Of a stretch of 64,000 nucleotides of DNA, positions 15,733 to 25,419 are shown piece by piece. The notes under the pieces were generated by a model that did not search any database, was not told the DNA's origin, and saw only the letters and a list, made by a program, of their open reading frames with translations. The translations under genes and the position numbers were made by a program. Within the stretch, counting starts at the first letter, position 1; the number at the start of each line of letters is the position of its first letter. Origin of the DNA: Rhodospirillaceae bacterium (GTDB taxonomy: Bacteria; Pseudomonadota; Alphaproteobacteria; Dongiales; Dongiaceae); the NCBI GenBank assembly GCA_008012315.1, contig SSEL01000013.1:1-64000 (forward strand), in the 5' to 3' direction.

Positions 15733-17199
15733 TCATGGCAGCGGTTGGGGGAGCTCGTCCTCGACGGCGGTCAGCGGCCGGGCCACGCTTTCAAGCGATT
15801 TGCGTTCCGCGGCGACGCCCCACACGGCTTGAATGAGGCCGGCGCCCAGCATCAGGACCGCGCCGACGATATAGCCGATGAAAACGTCCTGACGCGATCC
15901 GGTTTCGATCAGATAGCCGAAGAAGGATGGCGCGGCGATACCGCCGAGGCCGGTGCCGATGGCAAAGAAGACGGCGATGGCCAAAGCGCGCATCTCCAGG
16001 GGGAAGGTTTCGCTGACCGTCAGATAGGCGGAGCTGGCGGCCGCGGAAGCAAAGAAGAAAATCGCCATCCAGCACAAGGTCTGAGTCTCGGCCGTCAGCA
16101 CGCCTTGTTCGAAAAGAGAGCCGCTGACGATCAGCAGGATGCCGGAGAGACCGTAGGTAATGGGGATCATCACGCGCCGGCCGAGCGTGTCGAACAGGCG
16201 GCCGATCAGCACCGGGCCGAGGAAATTTCCGGCGGCGAAAGGCAGGATGTACCAGCCGACGCGGTCCGCCGCCACACCGTAGAAATCCGTCAGGACCAGG
16301 GCATAGGTGAAGAAGATGGCGTTATAGAAAAAAGCCTGCGCTGCCATCAGGCTGAGCCCCACCAGCGCACGGCGGCGATGCAGCCGAAACAGCACATGGA
16401 AGATCTCGCCGAGCTTCGTCTGCGTGCGCGGCTGCAGCCGCAAGACCGCCAGCTTTTCCGTTGCCGTCAGATGATGCGGTGGAAAGCGTTCCTCGATCTG
16501 CGCCACGACGCGCTCAGCTTCGTCGATGTGACCATGGGTGACCAGCCAGCGCGGGCTTTCGGGAATCCAGTACCGCATCACCAGGATGACGACGCCAAGG
16601 GCGGCGCCGATCAGGAAGCAGAGGCGCCAGCCGAGATCGCCGCTGAAGATCGCCGGATCGAGCAGCAGCAGCGATCCGCCACCACCGAGGGCGGCGCCGA
16701 GCCAGAAGCTGCCGTTGATGACGAGATCGGTCCAGCCGCGATAACGCGCCGGCACCAGTTCCTGGATGGTGGAGTTGATCGCCGTATACTCGCCGCCAAT
16801 CCCGGCACCTGTCAGGAAGCGGAACAGAATGAAGCTTTCCAGATTCCAGGCAAGGCCGGTGGCCAGGGTCGCGGCGATGTAGAGGAAGAGGGTGATGAAG
16901 AAGAGCTTCCGCCGGCCCAGCCGGTCGGTGAGCCAGCCGAAAAGAACGGCACCAAGCACGGCCCCCGCCAGATAGGCGCTGCTGGCGAGGCCGACATCTG
17001 TATTGTCGAAATGCAGCACCGGGCTTTGCTTCAGGGCGCCGGCGACCGCGCCGGCCAGTGTGACCTCCAGACCGTCCAGGATCCAGGTCACGCCAAGGGC
17101 GACCACCACCAGGGTATGGAACCGGCCCCAGGACAGGCGATCGAGGCGGGCGGGAATGATGGTTTCGATGATGGAGGACGCGCTCCCCTGATTTGCCAT
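15733..17199 (-). CDS. MFS transporter (sugar/aromatic acid type)
   Basis: A 488-residue inner-membrane permease with 12 predicted helices. It shows the MFS signature GWLTDRLGRRKLFF between helices 2 and 3, the equivalent GRLFDTLGRRVMI between helices 8 and 9, and the sugar-porter-like PESPRWLVTHGHIDEA before the central loop. The ATG at 17199 (MANQGSAS) is preferred over the longer frame from 17247. It lies 85 bases downstream of the VOC gene and, with SMP-30 upstream, may import the sugar acid or lactone processed by that set. Substrate not assignable. Confidence 0.88.
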   Translation of the reverse strand: MANQGSASSIIETIIPARLDRLSWGRFHTLVVVALGVTWILDGLEVTLAGAVAGALKQSPVLHFDNTDVGLASSAYLAGAVLGAVLFGWLTDRLGRRKLFFITLFLYIAATLATGLAWNLESFILFRFLTGAGIGGEYTAINSTIQELVPARYRGWTDLVINGSFWLGAALGGGGSLLLLDPAIFSGDLGWRLCFLIGAALGVVILVMRYWIPESPRWLVTHGHIDEAERVVAQIEERFPPHHLTATEKLAVLRLQPRTQTKLGEIFHVLFRLHRRRALVGLSLMAAQAFFYNAIFFTYALVLTDFYGVAADRVGWYILPFAAGNFLGPVLIGRLFDTLGRRVMIPITYGLSGILLIVSGSLFEQGVLTAETQTLCWMAIFFFASAAASSAYLTVSETFPLEMRALAIAVFFAIGTGLGGIAAPSFFGYLIETGSRQDVFIGYIVGAVLMLGAGLIQAVWGVAAERKSLESVARPLTAVEDELPQPLP

Positions 17200-17284
17200 A
17201 TCTGCCCCGTTATCCGTTTCGCTCCGGCGATACCAGGACATGAACAATCAGCGGAGCGATCGGTTCACCGGCCGTGCCGGCCGA

Positions 17285-17635
17285 TTACAGGTGAGAGAGG
17301 ATATTGACCAGCTTGCCGAATGGATCGCGCACATAAAAGCGTCGCACGCCCCAGACCTCATCGGCCGGGCCGTAGACGATCTCGAAGCCCGCGGCCTTCA
17401 TGGCCGCCAAAGCCGCATCGACATCATCGACCTCGATGGAAAGATCGGGTGTCGGCGTATCGGCGCCGCCTTGTTCGGCGAAGTTGATCTGGATCGTCAT
17501 CGTGTCGAGCGAGCCGTAAGTGGCGATCCAGCCGTGATCCATCAGGATATCGAGGCCAAGCACATCGCCATAGAAACGCTGCGCGGCGGCCACGTCGTTC
17601 GTCGAGATATTGGCGGTGATCCGGTTGACTTTCAT
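17285..17635 (-). CDS. VOC-family (glyoxalase/dioxygenase superfamily) protein
   Basis: A 116-residue protein with the two beta-alpha-beta-beta-beta modules of the vicinal oxygen chelate fold: VNRITANISTNDVAAAQRFY begins the first and LSIEVDDVDAALAAMKAAGF the second, ending in RRFYVRDPFGKLVNIL. Members include glyoxalase I, bleomycin-resistance proteins and extradiol dioxygenases; the particular activity is not evident. The ATG at 17635 is 11 bases after the SMP-30 stop codon, so the two are very likely cotranscribed. The frame extends upstream to 17893 only as an overlap with SMP-30. Confidence 0.85.
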   Translation of the reverse strand: MKVNRITANISTNDVAAAQRFYGDVLGLDILMDHGWIATYGSLDTMTIQINFAEQGGADTPTPDLSIEVDDVDAALAAMKAAGFEIVYGPADEVWGVRRFYVRDPFGKLVNILSHL

Positions 17636-17646
17636 GACAGATCCAA

Positions 17647-18516
17647 TCAGCCGGCGAATTGCTGCGTCGGCAGGCCAATGACGCCCGGATCGACTTCGAA
17701 GAAACCCCCGGCCAGCGGCTCCTTCTGCAACTGCTCGTCGCTGAGCCCGGTACGCGCCGAGGTGACGAAAAGCCGGTCGAGCCGATCGCCGGCGAAGGTA
17801 CAACTGGTGACCTGGGAGACGGGCAGGGAGATCATGCGGTCTTTGCTTCCATCGGGTTTCAAGCGGATGATGCCCCAACCTTGCCACAGGCACACCCAGA
17901 GGCAGCCCTCGGCATCGGTCGTCATGCCATCGGGTGAGCCTTCGGCCTTGGTGAATTCGGCAAAGACGCGCTTATTGGCGAGGCGGCCATCACGCTGCAC
18001 ATCGAATTGATAGATGGCATAGGCTTCGCTGTCGGTGTGATACAGGGTGCGGCCATCCGGGCTGAAGGTCGGGCCGTTGGAACAGATATAGCCCTGATCG
18101 ACTTCGTGGCATGAAAAATCGGGATCGAGGCGATAGAAGTTCCCGGTGGGACCACGCTCGCCATTATCCATCGAGCCGAACCAGATGCGGCCGAGATGAT
18201 CGGCCTTGCCGTCGTTGAGCCGGTTGCCGGGCAAATCCTGTTCGATCTTCTCGCGCTCGGTGACCCGGAAGGGTGACAACGTAAGGTCGGCAACCGCCTT
18301 GCGGAGGCCGGCGACGAAGCCTGGCTTGTCGCGGCGTTCCAGGACCCAGCCGATATAATCCGGCATGGTCCAGCTTTGCCGGCTGCCGTCGAGGCCATGG
18401 CGGTGCAGCAACTGGCCTTTGATATCGACCCAGTAGATTGCCTGTTCGCGCTGCGACCAGAGCGGGCCTTCGCCGATTTTGGCCTTGGCATCCCAGATCA
18501 GTTTCGCATCGCTCAT
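17647..18516 (-). CDS. SMP-30/gluconolactonase-family lactonase
   Basis: A six-bladed beta-propeller of 289 residues that hydrolyses sugar lactones with a divalent metal. Expected elements are present: IGEGPLWSQREQAIYWVDI at the N-terminus (metal-binding Glu in GEGPLW), NDGKADHLGRIWFGSM with metal-binding Asn-Asp, and SPDGMTTDAEGCLWV with a metal-binding Asp. I prefer the ATG at 18516, which gives the usual family N-terminus, over the ATG at 18534. The substrate could be glucono-, galactono-, arabino- or rhamnono-lactone. It heads the SMP-30, VOC, MFS transcription unit. Confidence 0.88.
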   Translation of the reverse strand: MSDAKLIWDAKAKIGEGPLWSQREQAIYWVDIKGQLLHRHGLDGSRQSWTMPDYIGWVLERRDKPGFVAGLRKAVADLTLSPFRVTEREKIEQDLPGNRLNDGKADHLGRIWFGSMDNGERGPTGNFYRLDPDFSCHEVDQGYICSNGPTFSPDGRTLYHTDSEAYAIYQFDVQRDGRLANKRVFAEFTKAEGSPDGMTTDAEGCLWVCLWQGWGIIRLKPDGSKDRMISLPVSQVTSCTFAGDRLDRLFVTSARTGLSDEQLQKEPLAGGFFEVDPGVIGLPTQQFAG

Positions 18517-18612
18517 GTCCCCGCCATCCGTCATCTGTCAGTTGCGAGGTATTTGTGCATCTTTCGCCGGCGTGAACAACCCCGCTTATGCCACCTCTCT
18601 TTACACCACTGT

Positions 18613-21606
18613 TTACGCTGCGGGCCGGATGCCGAGGACGGAATCGATATCCGGCTCGTCGATCTGCGTGGCATCGAGGAAACGATGGGCGTAGTCGCGC
18701 CAGACGCCCGAGGTCAGGAACAAGTCCAGCAATTCGGGATCGAGGTGATGCTCGCGCTTCATGTTGCCCATGATCTTGATGGCCTCGCTCAGCTTCTTTG
18801 CCTTCTTATAGGGACGGTCTGCAGCCGTCAGGGCCTCGAAGACATCGGCAATGGCCATCATGCGGGCAACGGGTGACATCTCCTTGCCGCGCAGCCGCTT
18901 AGGATAGCCGGTCCCATCCATCTTTTCGTGATGGCCCCCGGCCAGTTCCGGTACGTTCTTGAGATATGCCGGGAAGGGCAGGGCTTCCAGCATGATGATG
19001 GTCTGCACGATGTGATCGTTGATGCGATAGCGTTCTTCCGCCGTCAGCGTGCCGCGCGAAATGCTGAGGTTATAGACCTCGCCGCGATTATATTTGTAGG
19101 CCGGCTCATTCAACTGGAAGCCCCAGGAATTCGTCCTGCCGATCAGGTCGCGCTCGCTGTGATGGATGAGATGATCGTCCCGGTCGGCGAGCAGCGGTTC
19201 ATCGACCGGCAGCATCGGTTCCGGCAGACGCTCCATCCGGGCCTTCTCTTCATAGGAGACGCCGAGGCGGTTGCTGATGGTACGCCGCCAGGTTCTGCCG
19301 GCGATCCGTTCGAGGCGGTCGATCTTGGCCGGCTCCATGGATTCGCCGCCTTCATTGCAGGTGGCGACGAAGGCGAAGTCATCATCCAACTGCCGCTGCG
19401 CCGCCATCATTTTCGCCCGCAGCGCATCCGCATCTCCACCTTCGGCGATGCCGCGCCAGTAATCGATCTCGGCGTCGCGTTTCAGGATTTCGAAGCGATT
19501 GCGGATTTCGTGGATGCGGTCATAGATGGTTTCCAGCTTGGTTGCCTTGTCGACCACGTATTCCGGCGTCGTGACCTTGCCGCAATCATGCAGCCAAGCT
19601 GCAATATCCAGCGCCTCCCATTCCTCTTCATTGAGATTGAAGTCACGATAGGGGCCGATCCTGTCCGCGCAGGCTGCCTCCGCCAGCAAGCGGGTCAGCA
19701 CCGGCACACGTTGGCAATGCCCGCCGGTATAAGCCGATTTGGCGTCGATGGCGCCGGCAACCAGTTTGATCAGCGCATCGATCAGTTTGCGCTGCGCTTC
19801 CAGCAGCAGCTTGTTCTGGATCGAGACACTTGCGCTGCCGCTGACGGCATGCACCAGCTTGAGCAGCCGGTTGCTGACATCGAACTGCTCTTTCTCATGT
19901 GAGATCGCCTTGATGAGGACGAGCGCACCCAAGGGTGCCTGGTTGCGGTCGAGCAGGGGAACAATGATCAGGACGACGCGGATCGCCTGCATGCGATGCA
20001 CGAATCCATACAGGCCCAGGGCCGCCAGTTCTTCTTCATTCAACGGCCGCTCGACGGTGCGGATTTCCTTGCTTTGCAGCGCCTCGGCCAGGTTGACGCA
20101 GATCGCGGGACCGGCGAGCGGCAAAGGCTGCGAAAGCTCCTCGGCCGAGAAAAGCTCCTGGTCGTGCCAGCGGATGACTTCGGGTATCAGCATCTGGCGA
20201 TCTTCGCTGATCATATAAATGGCACCGCCATCGCTGCGAACCAGGTCCACGGCTTCGTGAAGCACCCGGTCCAGAAGCGGCTTGAATTTGGGCTCCGCCG
20301 CCAGCGCCGTGCCGATCTTGAGGAATTTGCGGATCGTCCGCTTCATGCGGTCGAGCGAGCGGCCGAGATCGTCGATCTCGCCGATATGGCTGCGGATTTT
20401 GATATCGCTGCTGAAGTCGAAGTTTTCGATCTTCATCGTCTCGCCGGCGAGGATGCGCAGCGGCTTCACCATGCGCTTGGTGATGAACCAAGCGGCGGGA
20501 ATGGCGAGAAGTATCAGGATGCCGGCGATGATCGTCTGGCGCCAGACGATATGCCGGGCGGCAGCAAAGAATTCGTCATCGGGAATGCCGATCAGCAATG
20601 ACAGCGTCCGGCCAGGCCGTGCTTCCAGGGCGGATTTGATGATCTGCCAGTCGCGACCCTTATACACGAACACGGCGCGGCTTTTCTGCTTGTCCGTCAG
20701 GCTGAGCGTGTCGGCCTGTTGCAGAACCGGAACATTCAGTTCATCGATCCGCGCCAGCCGGATTTCCGAATGAGCAGGGCGGACGATCATTCGCAACATG
20801 TCGCGATAGGCGACGACCTGGCCTTGCTGGTCGACCAGCGCCAGTTCGGTCGATGGCGTGATCCGCAATTGGCTAAGCTCCGTGGCGATGGAAATCAACT
20901 TGATATCCAGGCCGAGAACGGCGCCGCCGGTAAGCGACCGGCGGGCGAGTGTCATGCCGATTGCTTCATTGGTGAAGAAGACGTAAGGCGGCGTGGTGAC
21001 GACGCTGCTTTGCGTTGCCGCTTTCTGATACCAGGGGCGCATGCGCGGGTCGAACACATAATCCGGGCGACGTTCGGTTTTTATCAAGCGGTTCTGGCCG
21101 TCATAGAACCGGTATTCGCCGATCATCCGGCCGTTGCCGTCATCGGTAATCGACTGGACCAGGATCGCGGCATCATCGGAAATCGAGAAGCGGCGCCTGT
21201 CAGCCTCGTCCCGCAAGGGGCGGAACAGGATGAATTCGCCATTGGGATAGCCGACAAAGAGAGAATCGATGAGGGCACTGCGGGATATCAGGTCGCTCAC
21301 CAGAGGTAGCGGCTCCAGGCGCTGGTCCAGCGTATCGGCCTCGCCAAAGGAGCTGTGCACCAGGGCGGCCAGCTGTTCTTCGGCGGGCTCGATATTTCGC
21401 CGGGTTTTTTCTGCGATGGCTTCGCTGATATAGCCGATCGCGTCGTTGGAGGCGCTGATCAGCACTTCCTGGGTGCCGCGATAGGCTTGCCAGCTCAACA
21501 GGGCAACGACGACGGCAAGCAACCCGATGACACTCAAGGCGGCCACGACCTGCAATGGCAGGCGGAGGCGTCTTCTCGGAGGCGATGGTGCGGTGGCGTC
21601 GGTCAT
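18613..21606 (-). CDS. Membrane sensor with HAMP, GAF and extended HD-GYP domain
   Basis: A 997-residue inner-membrane protein. After one membrane segment (about residues 16-40) comes a periplasmic Cache-like sensor (about 45-350, with FDPRMRPWYQKAATQSSVVT typical of dCache_1), a second membrane segment near 360-380, a HAMP linker (MVKPLRILAGETMKIENFDF), a GAF domain (about 430-590) and an HD-GYP phosphodiesterase domain (from about 610). HDCGK is near residue 672 and HHEKMDGTGYP near 898, far more apart than usual because of an insertion between the halves. HD-GYP proteins hydrolyse cyclic di-GMP; metal residues and GYP are intact. It follows a binding-protein gene by 30 bases. Confidence 0.88.
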   Translation of the reverse strand: MTDATAPSPPRRRLRLPLQVVAALSVIGLLAVVVALLSWQAYRGTQEVLISASNDAIGYISEAIAEKTRRNIEPAEEQLAALVHSSFGEADTLDQRLEPLPLVSDLISRSALIDSLFVGYPNGEFILFRPLRDEADRRRFSISDDAAILVQSITDDGNGRMIGEYRFYDGQNRLIKTERRPDYVFDPRMRPWYQKAATQSSVVTTPPYVFFTNEAIGMTLARRSLTGGAVLGLDIKLISIATELSQLRITPSTELALVDQQGQVVAYRDMLRMIVRPAHSEIRLARIDELNVPVLQQADTLSLTDKQKSRAVFVYKGRDWQIIKSALEARPGRTLSLLIGIPDDEFFAAARHIVWRQTIIAGILILLAIPAAWFITKRMVKPLRILAGETMKIENFDFSSDIKIRSHIGEIDDLGRSLDRMKRTIRKFLKIGTALAAEPKFKPLLDRVLHEAVDLVRSDGGAIYMISEDRQMLIPEVIRWHDQELFSAEELSQPLPLAGPAICVNLAEALQSKEIRTVERPLNEEELAALGLYGFVHRMQAIRVVLIIVPLLDRNQAPLGALVLIKAISHEKEQFDVSNRLLKLVHAVSGSASVSIQNKLLLEAQRKLIDALIKLVAGAIDAKSAYTGGHCQRVPVLTRLLAEAACADRIGPYRDFNLNEEEWEALDIAAWLHDCGKVTTPEYVVDKATKLETIYDRIHEIRNRFEILKRDAEIDYWRGIAEGGDADALRAKMMAAQRQLDDDFAFVATCNEGGESMEPAKIDRLERIAGRTWRRTISNRLGVSYEEKARMERLPEPMLPVDEPLLADRDDHLIHHSERDLIGRTNSWGFQLNEPAYKYNRGEVYNLSISRGTLTAEERYRINDHIVQTIIMLEALPFPAYLKNVPELAGGHHEKMDGTGYPKRLRGKEMSPVARMMAIADVFEALTAADRPYKKAKKLSEAIKIMGNMKREHHLDPELLDLFLTSGVWRDYAHRFLDATQIDEPDIDSVLGIRPAA

Positions 21607-21636
21607 GATTGGCCTTTCGCTGTCTGCAGACCGCGA

Positions 21637-22449
21637 TCAAAATTCCAGCAACCGATCCGACATCGGCTGCGGCAATCGGTTGCGATAGATTGTCCGGAGT
21701 GTTCCATCGAGCCGCATTTCCTCGATCAATCGCAGCCACGCATTCGCCATGGCCGGCGTGAAATCCTTGCGGCTGAGGACGAGGGCATGGGGAATGGGCG
21801 GCGCCGGCGACAGGTCGAGCATAGTGAAATCCGTCAGCGCGGATTTGTCCGGCAGATAGAAGTCGAAATTGATTTCCGGCGACAGAATAAGCTGCACCTG
21901 ACCATGCAGCAGCCCGTTAAAGAGCGATTGCTGAGCCGGATAGGTGATGATCCGGCTGCGATCCTTGATCGCCTTGAGACGGAAGTCGTAATAGGCGCCA
22001 TGTTGAAATCCCTGGACGATGCCCAGGCGCCAATCCGGGTGGCTGATGATGTCACTGAAATCGTGAATGTCTTCCGCCAGGGAGGCCCGCATCACCACCA
22101 TATTCTCGAAGGCCAGATAGGGCGCGAACATGGCGACCTTCGCGCGCGCGAGCGTCCGGATGCCGCTGGTGGTTATGCCGAGGTCGCCGTTTTCGATTTT
22201 CGGCCAGATCTCGACGGTGGTCAGGATGCTTTTCTTGAAGACGCAGCCGGTGCGGCGGGCGATCTCCTGGATGATGTCGACATCGATGCCATGCTCTTCA
22301 TGATAGAGCGTGCCGAATTCATAGAAGGCGACACGGATCGGGCGGGTACAGCCGAGCTCCTCACGCAGGGACACGGGTTCCGCGGCCGACCGGGTGGCCG
22401 ACGCCAGCAACAAGGCAAGCAAAAACGCGCGAAACCGTCGCAGCCTCAC
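21637..22449 (-). CDS. Periplasmic solute-binding protein (SBP_bac_3 type)
   Basis: A 270-residue exported protein. The signal peptide (RFRAFLLALLLASATRSAAE) is followed by a family-3 type II periplasmic-binding fold: PIRVAFYEFGTLYHEEHGID, IDVDIIQEIARRTGC, and DLGITTSGIRTLARAKV. The GTG at 22449 has GGGGGA just upstream. It lacks ABC-transporter partners and directly precedes the HD-GYP sensor gene by 30 bases, so it may present a ligand to the sensor rather than feed a transporter. That role is an inference from gene order. Confidence 0.8.
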   Translation of the reverse strand: MRLRRFRAFLLALLLASATRSAAEPVSLREELGCTRPIRVAFYEFGTLYHEEHGIDVDIIQEIARRTGCVFKKSILTTVEIWPKIENGDLGITTSGIRTLARAKVAMFAPYLAFENMVVMRASLAEDIHDFSDIISHPDWRLGIVQGFQHGAYYDFRLKAIKDRSRIITYPAQQSLFNGLLHGQVQLILSPEINFDFYLPDKSALTDFTMLDLSPAPPIPHALVLSRKDFTPAMANAWLRLIEEMRLDGTLRTIYRNRLPQPMSDRLLEF

Positions 22450-22605
22450 GTCATCCCCCGTTTGTCAGGTTCGGGTGCCTTTTTGGCTGTAAAACTATCC
22501 CCGACGCCTAAAATGTTAACACAAAGCTATAGAAAGTCAGCGGGGTTAAGAGAAGGTAATACTTCTATCGGTGGTATGGCAAGCTGCGGAAAAAGAGGGT
22601 TTTCA

Positions 22606-23226
22606 TCAATTTGGCGGGCGGTTCACCGGCTGGGTGGTGGCGTGCAGGTCGTCATCGGACCAGGAAATAAGGAAAAGCAGCACGGTCTTGCGATGCTCCG
22701 ATCCGCCGAATTGGGGGGAGGTGGAGTTCTCCAAGGTGCCCTTTTTGGCGTCGTAGCTGGTGGCGGCGAACTTCGCCACACCAAGCTGTTCTTCGCGTTT
22801 GAACAGCGCGATTTCGGGGAAGGTGAATTGCCCGGCGAGCGGAATGGGGACGTCGAAATTCGGGATGCCGATCAGCATCTCCTGCTTATCAATCGACAGG
22901 GCGCCGGCCCGGATCTCGACGATCGTGTCGGCGTCATTCTTGTTGTCGGTGATGGCGAAGCCCTGGCGCAGGATATGATCGCGGATCGAGCCGATGGCGT
23001 ATTTTCCGTCATAGCCGTCGAAATTATCGGCGTTGACGAATACCTTCGAATTCTTGGGTATATTGAGAACAAGTTTTTCGGCGGCACGATCCGCCGCGGC
23101 CGAGATCAGCAGTTGCTCGGTCGCCGTGCGTCCCGGATCGGTTTCCCGGACCGATGTGCAGCCCGTTAATGCAATGATCGACAAGACGCCGGCAAATAGA
23201 CTGGCGCGCTTGAACTCAAATCCCAA
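22606..23226 (-). CDS. Lipoprotein of unknown function, DUF6655-like
   Basis: A 206-residue predicted lipoprotein. It starts at a TTG (23226) supported by AGGAGG seven bases upstream. The signal peptide ends in the lipobox IALTGC. The mature part begins TSVRETDPGRTATEQLLISA and continues with AADRAAEKLVLNIPKNSKVF, a pattern I associate with DUF6655. The middle (IRDHILRQGFAITDNKNDAD) resembles the mixed fold of small periplasmic lipoproteins that assist envelope secretion. Function unknown. Transcribed alone. Confidence 0.75.
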   Translation of the reverse strand: MGFEFKRASLFAGVLSIIALTGCTSVRETDPGRTATEQLLISAAADRAAEKLVLNIPKNSKVFVNADNFDGYDGKYAIGSIRDHILRQGFAITDNKNDADTIVEIRAGALSIDKQEMLIGIPNFDVPIPLAGQFTFPEIALFKREEQLGVAKFAATSYDAKKGTLENSTSPQFGGSEHRKTVLLFLISWSDDDLHATTQPVNRPPN

Positions 23227-23451
23227 ACCGCTCCTCCTGCTCGATGAACTGCATGAGTGTGAGACGATGATGATGTTGGCTGAAAGACGCGTGGAAGATA
23301 CGCTGGGTGACGGCGAATTACTTGACCGAGGGGCTTTCCTCGCGCGGATTGATGCCAGATCGCCCCAAGCGAGGCAATGCCTGCATCTCCGTTTTCACAT
23401 ATTCTTGAATTCTTGAAGCCGGCCGAACGGAGCGCGGCGACAGAAATAGCT

Positions 23452-24369
23452 TCAGGCGACAATGGTTTCTGGAAAACCGGGCGCGCGCAAATCCGTTCCG
23501 ACGGCATCTTCCAACAGCTTGACGACCTGTGAGGACCAGGCATCGCCGCCATATTGGCTGCGCGCCCGGATGAAGGTCTGCTGCACCATACCGGCGAGAT
23601 CGAGCGGCACGCCGAGATCCCGCCCCAGTTCATGCGCGAATTGCAGATCCTTGCAGGCGAGGTCCATCGTGAAGCCGATATTGTAACTGCCGTTCAGGAT
23701 GACCTGGCTTTCCGTTTCATGAACGAAGCTGTTGCCGGAACTTGCCTTGATTACGGCAAAGGCCTGGGCAAGATCGATGCCGCCGCGCTTCGCCAGCATG
23801 AGCGCTTCGCCTGCCGCTACCAGGTGGATGAAAGCGAGCATGTTGGTGATGACCTTGATCACCGAGGCGCTGCCGATATCGCCGATATGGAAGACTTTAT
23901 TGCCGATCGTGCGGAAGATCGGCAGATGCTCTTCATAGACATCGCGGCGGCCGCTTACCAATACGGTGATCTCGCCGCTGGCTGCCTTGTGCACGCCGCC
24001 GGTCACCGGTGCTTCCAGGCAATGAATGCCGCGATCTTCTGCCATGACCGCGAGGCGTTTCAACGCGTGCAGGTCATTGGTGCTGCAATCGATCCAGGTA
24101 TAGCCGGGGCGCAGGCCCTGCAGGATGCCATCGCTGCCGGAGACCACCTGGGTGACGGCGGCTGGCGAGGGCAGGCAGGTGAAGACGCTGCGTGACTGTG
24201 CGGCGGCCTCGGCGGGCGAGGAGGCCCAGATGGCGCCGGCGGCAAGAAGATCGCTTGCCCTGTCACGATCGAGGTCATGCACCGCGACGCGGTAACCGGC
24301 GCGGACGAGGCTCATCGCCAGATGAACGCCGAGATTGCCAAGGCCGATGAAAGCGATTTCCCGTGTCAT
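23452..24369 (-). CDS. NAD(P)-dependent beta-hydroxyacid dehydrogenase (3-hydroxyisobutyrate type)
   Basis: A 305-residue enzyme of the 6-phosphogluconate/3-hydroxyisobutyrate dehydrogenase superfamily. The N-terminal Rossmann motif is IAFIGLGNLGVHLAMSLVRA; the substrate motif is FLAPVTGG-like (CLEAPVTGGVHKAASGEITV); the catalytic lysine lies in SVIKVITNMLAF. I use the ATG at 24369, which begins just before the Rossmann strand, not the longer frame from 24432. Possible substrates are 3-hydroxyisobutyrate, tartronate semialdehyde or related acids. It is divergent from a GcvA-type LysR gene that probably regulates it. Confidence 0.85.
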   Translation of the reverse strand: MTREIAFIGLGNLGVHLAMSLVRAGYRVAVHDLDRDRASDLLAAGAIWASSPAEAAAQSRSVFTCLPSPAAVTQVVSGSDGILQGLRPGYTWIDCSTNDLHALKRLAVMAEDRGIHCLEAPVTGGVHKAASGEITVLVSGRRDVYEEHLPIFRTIGNKVFHIGDIGSASVIKVITNMLAFIHLVAAGEALMLAKRGGIDLAQAFAVIKASSGNSFVHETESQVILNGSYNIGFTMDLACKDLQFAHELGRDLGVPLDLAGMVQQTFIRARSQYGGDAWSSQVVKLLEDAVGTDLRAPGFPETIVA

Positions 24370-24516
24370 GTCCTGGTGTCTCCCCAATCGTGCCAGCGGG
24401 CTGCCGCCACGATGCACTGCATGATTCAACATGGCTCAACTGAGACCGCGAAACGCTTGATTGACAAACGAGTTTTTGCCTTTTCATAATTCAACAAAAC
24501 TAAATCATGTCGATCC

Positions 24517-25419
24517 ATGCAGAAACGCTTGCCGCCCTTGACCGCGCTGCGCCATTTCGAGGCGGCGGCGCGCCATCTCAGCTTCAAGAAAGCCGCCGAT
24601 GAATTGGCGGTAAGCCCGGCAGCGGTGACCCATCAGATCAAGGTGCTGGAATGGTTCTTCGCGACGCCGCTGTTCCATCGCGAGACACGCCAGGTTGCCC
24701 TGACGGAAGCGGGCTGGAAGCTGGCCAAGGCGACTTCCCAGGCATTTCGCGATCTGGCGGAGACGGCTCAGGAGATCGCCGGTGATGCAGATCCGCAATT
24801 CGTGACGGTCAAGCTGGGGCGTTATATCGGTGCGCGCTGGCTGTCGCCGCGATTGCGTGATTTCTGGTCACGGCATTCCACAGTCGATCTGCGTCTGCAT
24901 CATTCGACCAACGAGCAGCCGGACGATCCGGCGGATGTCGATCTGGCGATCCTCTGGGGCGACGGCAACTGGCCGCATCATACGGTCGAGCCATTGATCG
25001 CCTTGAAGACCGTCGCGCTCTGCGCACCAGGCATGCTGCGAGCCGCCAGAAGGTTTCTCGCCAAGCCGGAGAAGGACAAGAAAATCCTGTTGCATTACCG
25101 CGATCACGAAAGCTGGCGCGAATGGCTGGCCAGCGCCGGTCTCGATCCGGCGGCCGCAAGGAGCGGCCAGGTTTTCGACGACGCCAATGTCGTGATCGAA
25201 GCGGCGATTGCCGGCCAGGGCATCACACTCGGCTATCTGCCGGTAAGTCAGGTCGATCTCCGGGACGGACGCCTGGTACCGGCCCATGCACATCATTGCG
25301 ATGCGGCTTTCGGCTATTACCTGGTCTACCGCCCGCGGGTATTGGAACGGCCCCCGGTCGCCGCGTTCCGCGACTGGTTGCACCATCAGGCCGCCGGGGC
25401 CGGTGCGATGTCTGCTTAG
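24517..25419 (+). CDS. LysR-family regulator, GcvA type
   Basis: A 300-residue LysR regulator with the GcvA-like N-terminus LPPLTALRHFEAAARHLSFK followed by the helix-turn-helix (ADELAVSPAAVTHQIKVLE). The effector domain has the GcvA-type phrase VDLAILWGDGNWP. It is divergent from the dehydrogenase gene across about 150 bases, suggesting control of that gene. Its stop codon overlaps the stop of the convergent MFS gene by four bases (TTAG). Confidence 0.9.
   Translation: MQKRLPPLTALRHFEAAARHLSFKKAADELAVSPAAVTHQIKVLEWFFATPLFHRETRQVALTEAGWKLAKATSQAFRDLAETAQEIAGDADPQFVTVKLGRYIGARWLSPRLRDFWSRHSTVDLRLHHSTNEQPDDPADVDLAILWGDGNWPHHTVEPLIALKTVALCAPGMLRAARRFLAKPEKDKKILLHYRDHESWREWLASAGLDPAAARSGQVFDDANVVIEAAIAGQGITLGYLPVSQVDLRDGRLVPAHAHHCDAAFGYYLVYRPRVLERPPVAAFRDWLHHQAAGAGAMSA

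Noticed and set aside
15703..17307. 534-codon plus-strand open frame
   Set aside because: It is antisense to the MFS gene across its length. The product is rich in Gly, Gln, Asp and Glu without motifs, which is typical of a shadow frame in GC-rich DNA.
21355..23169. 604-codon plus-strand open frame
   Set aside because: Spans antisense to the HD-GYP N-terminus, the binding protein and the DUF6655-like gene. A single real gene would not mirror three others.
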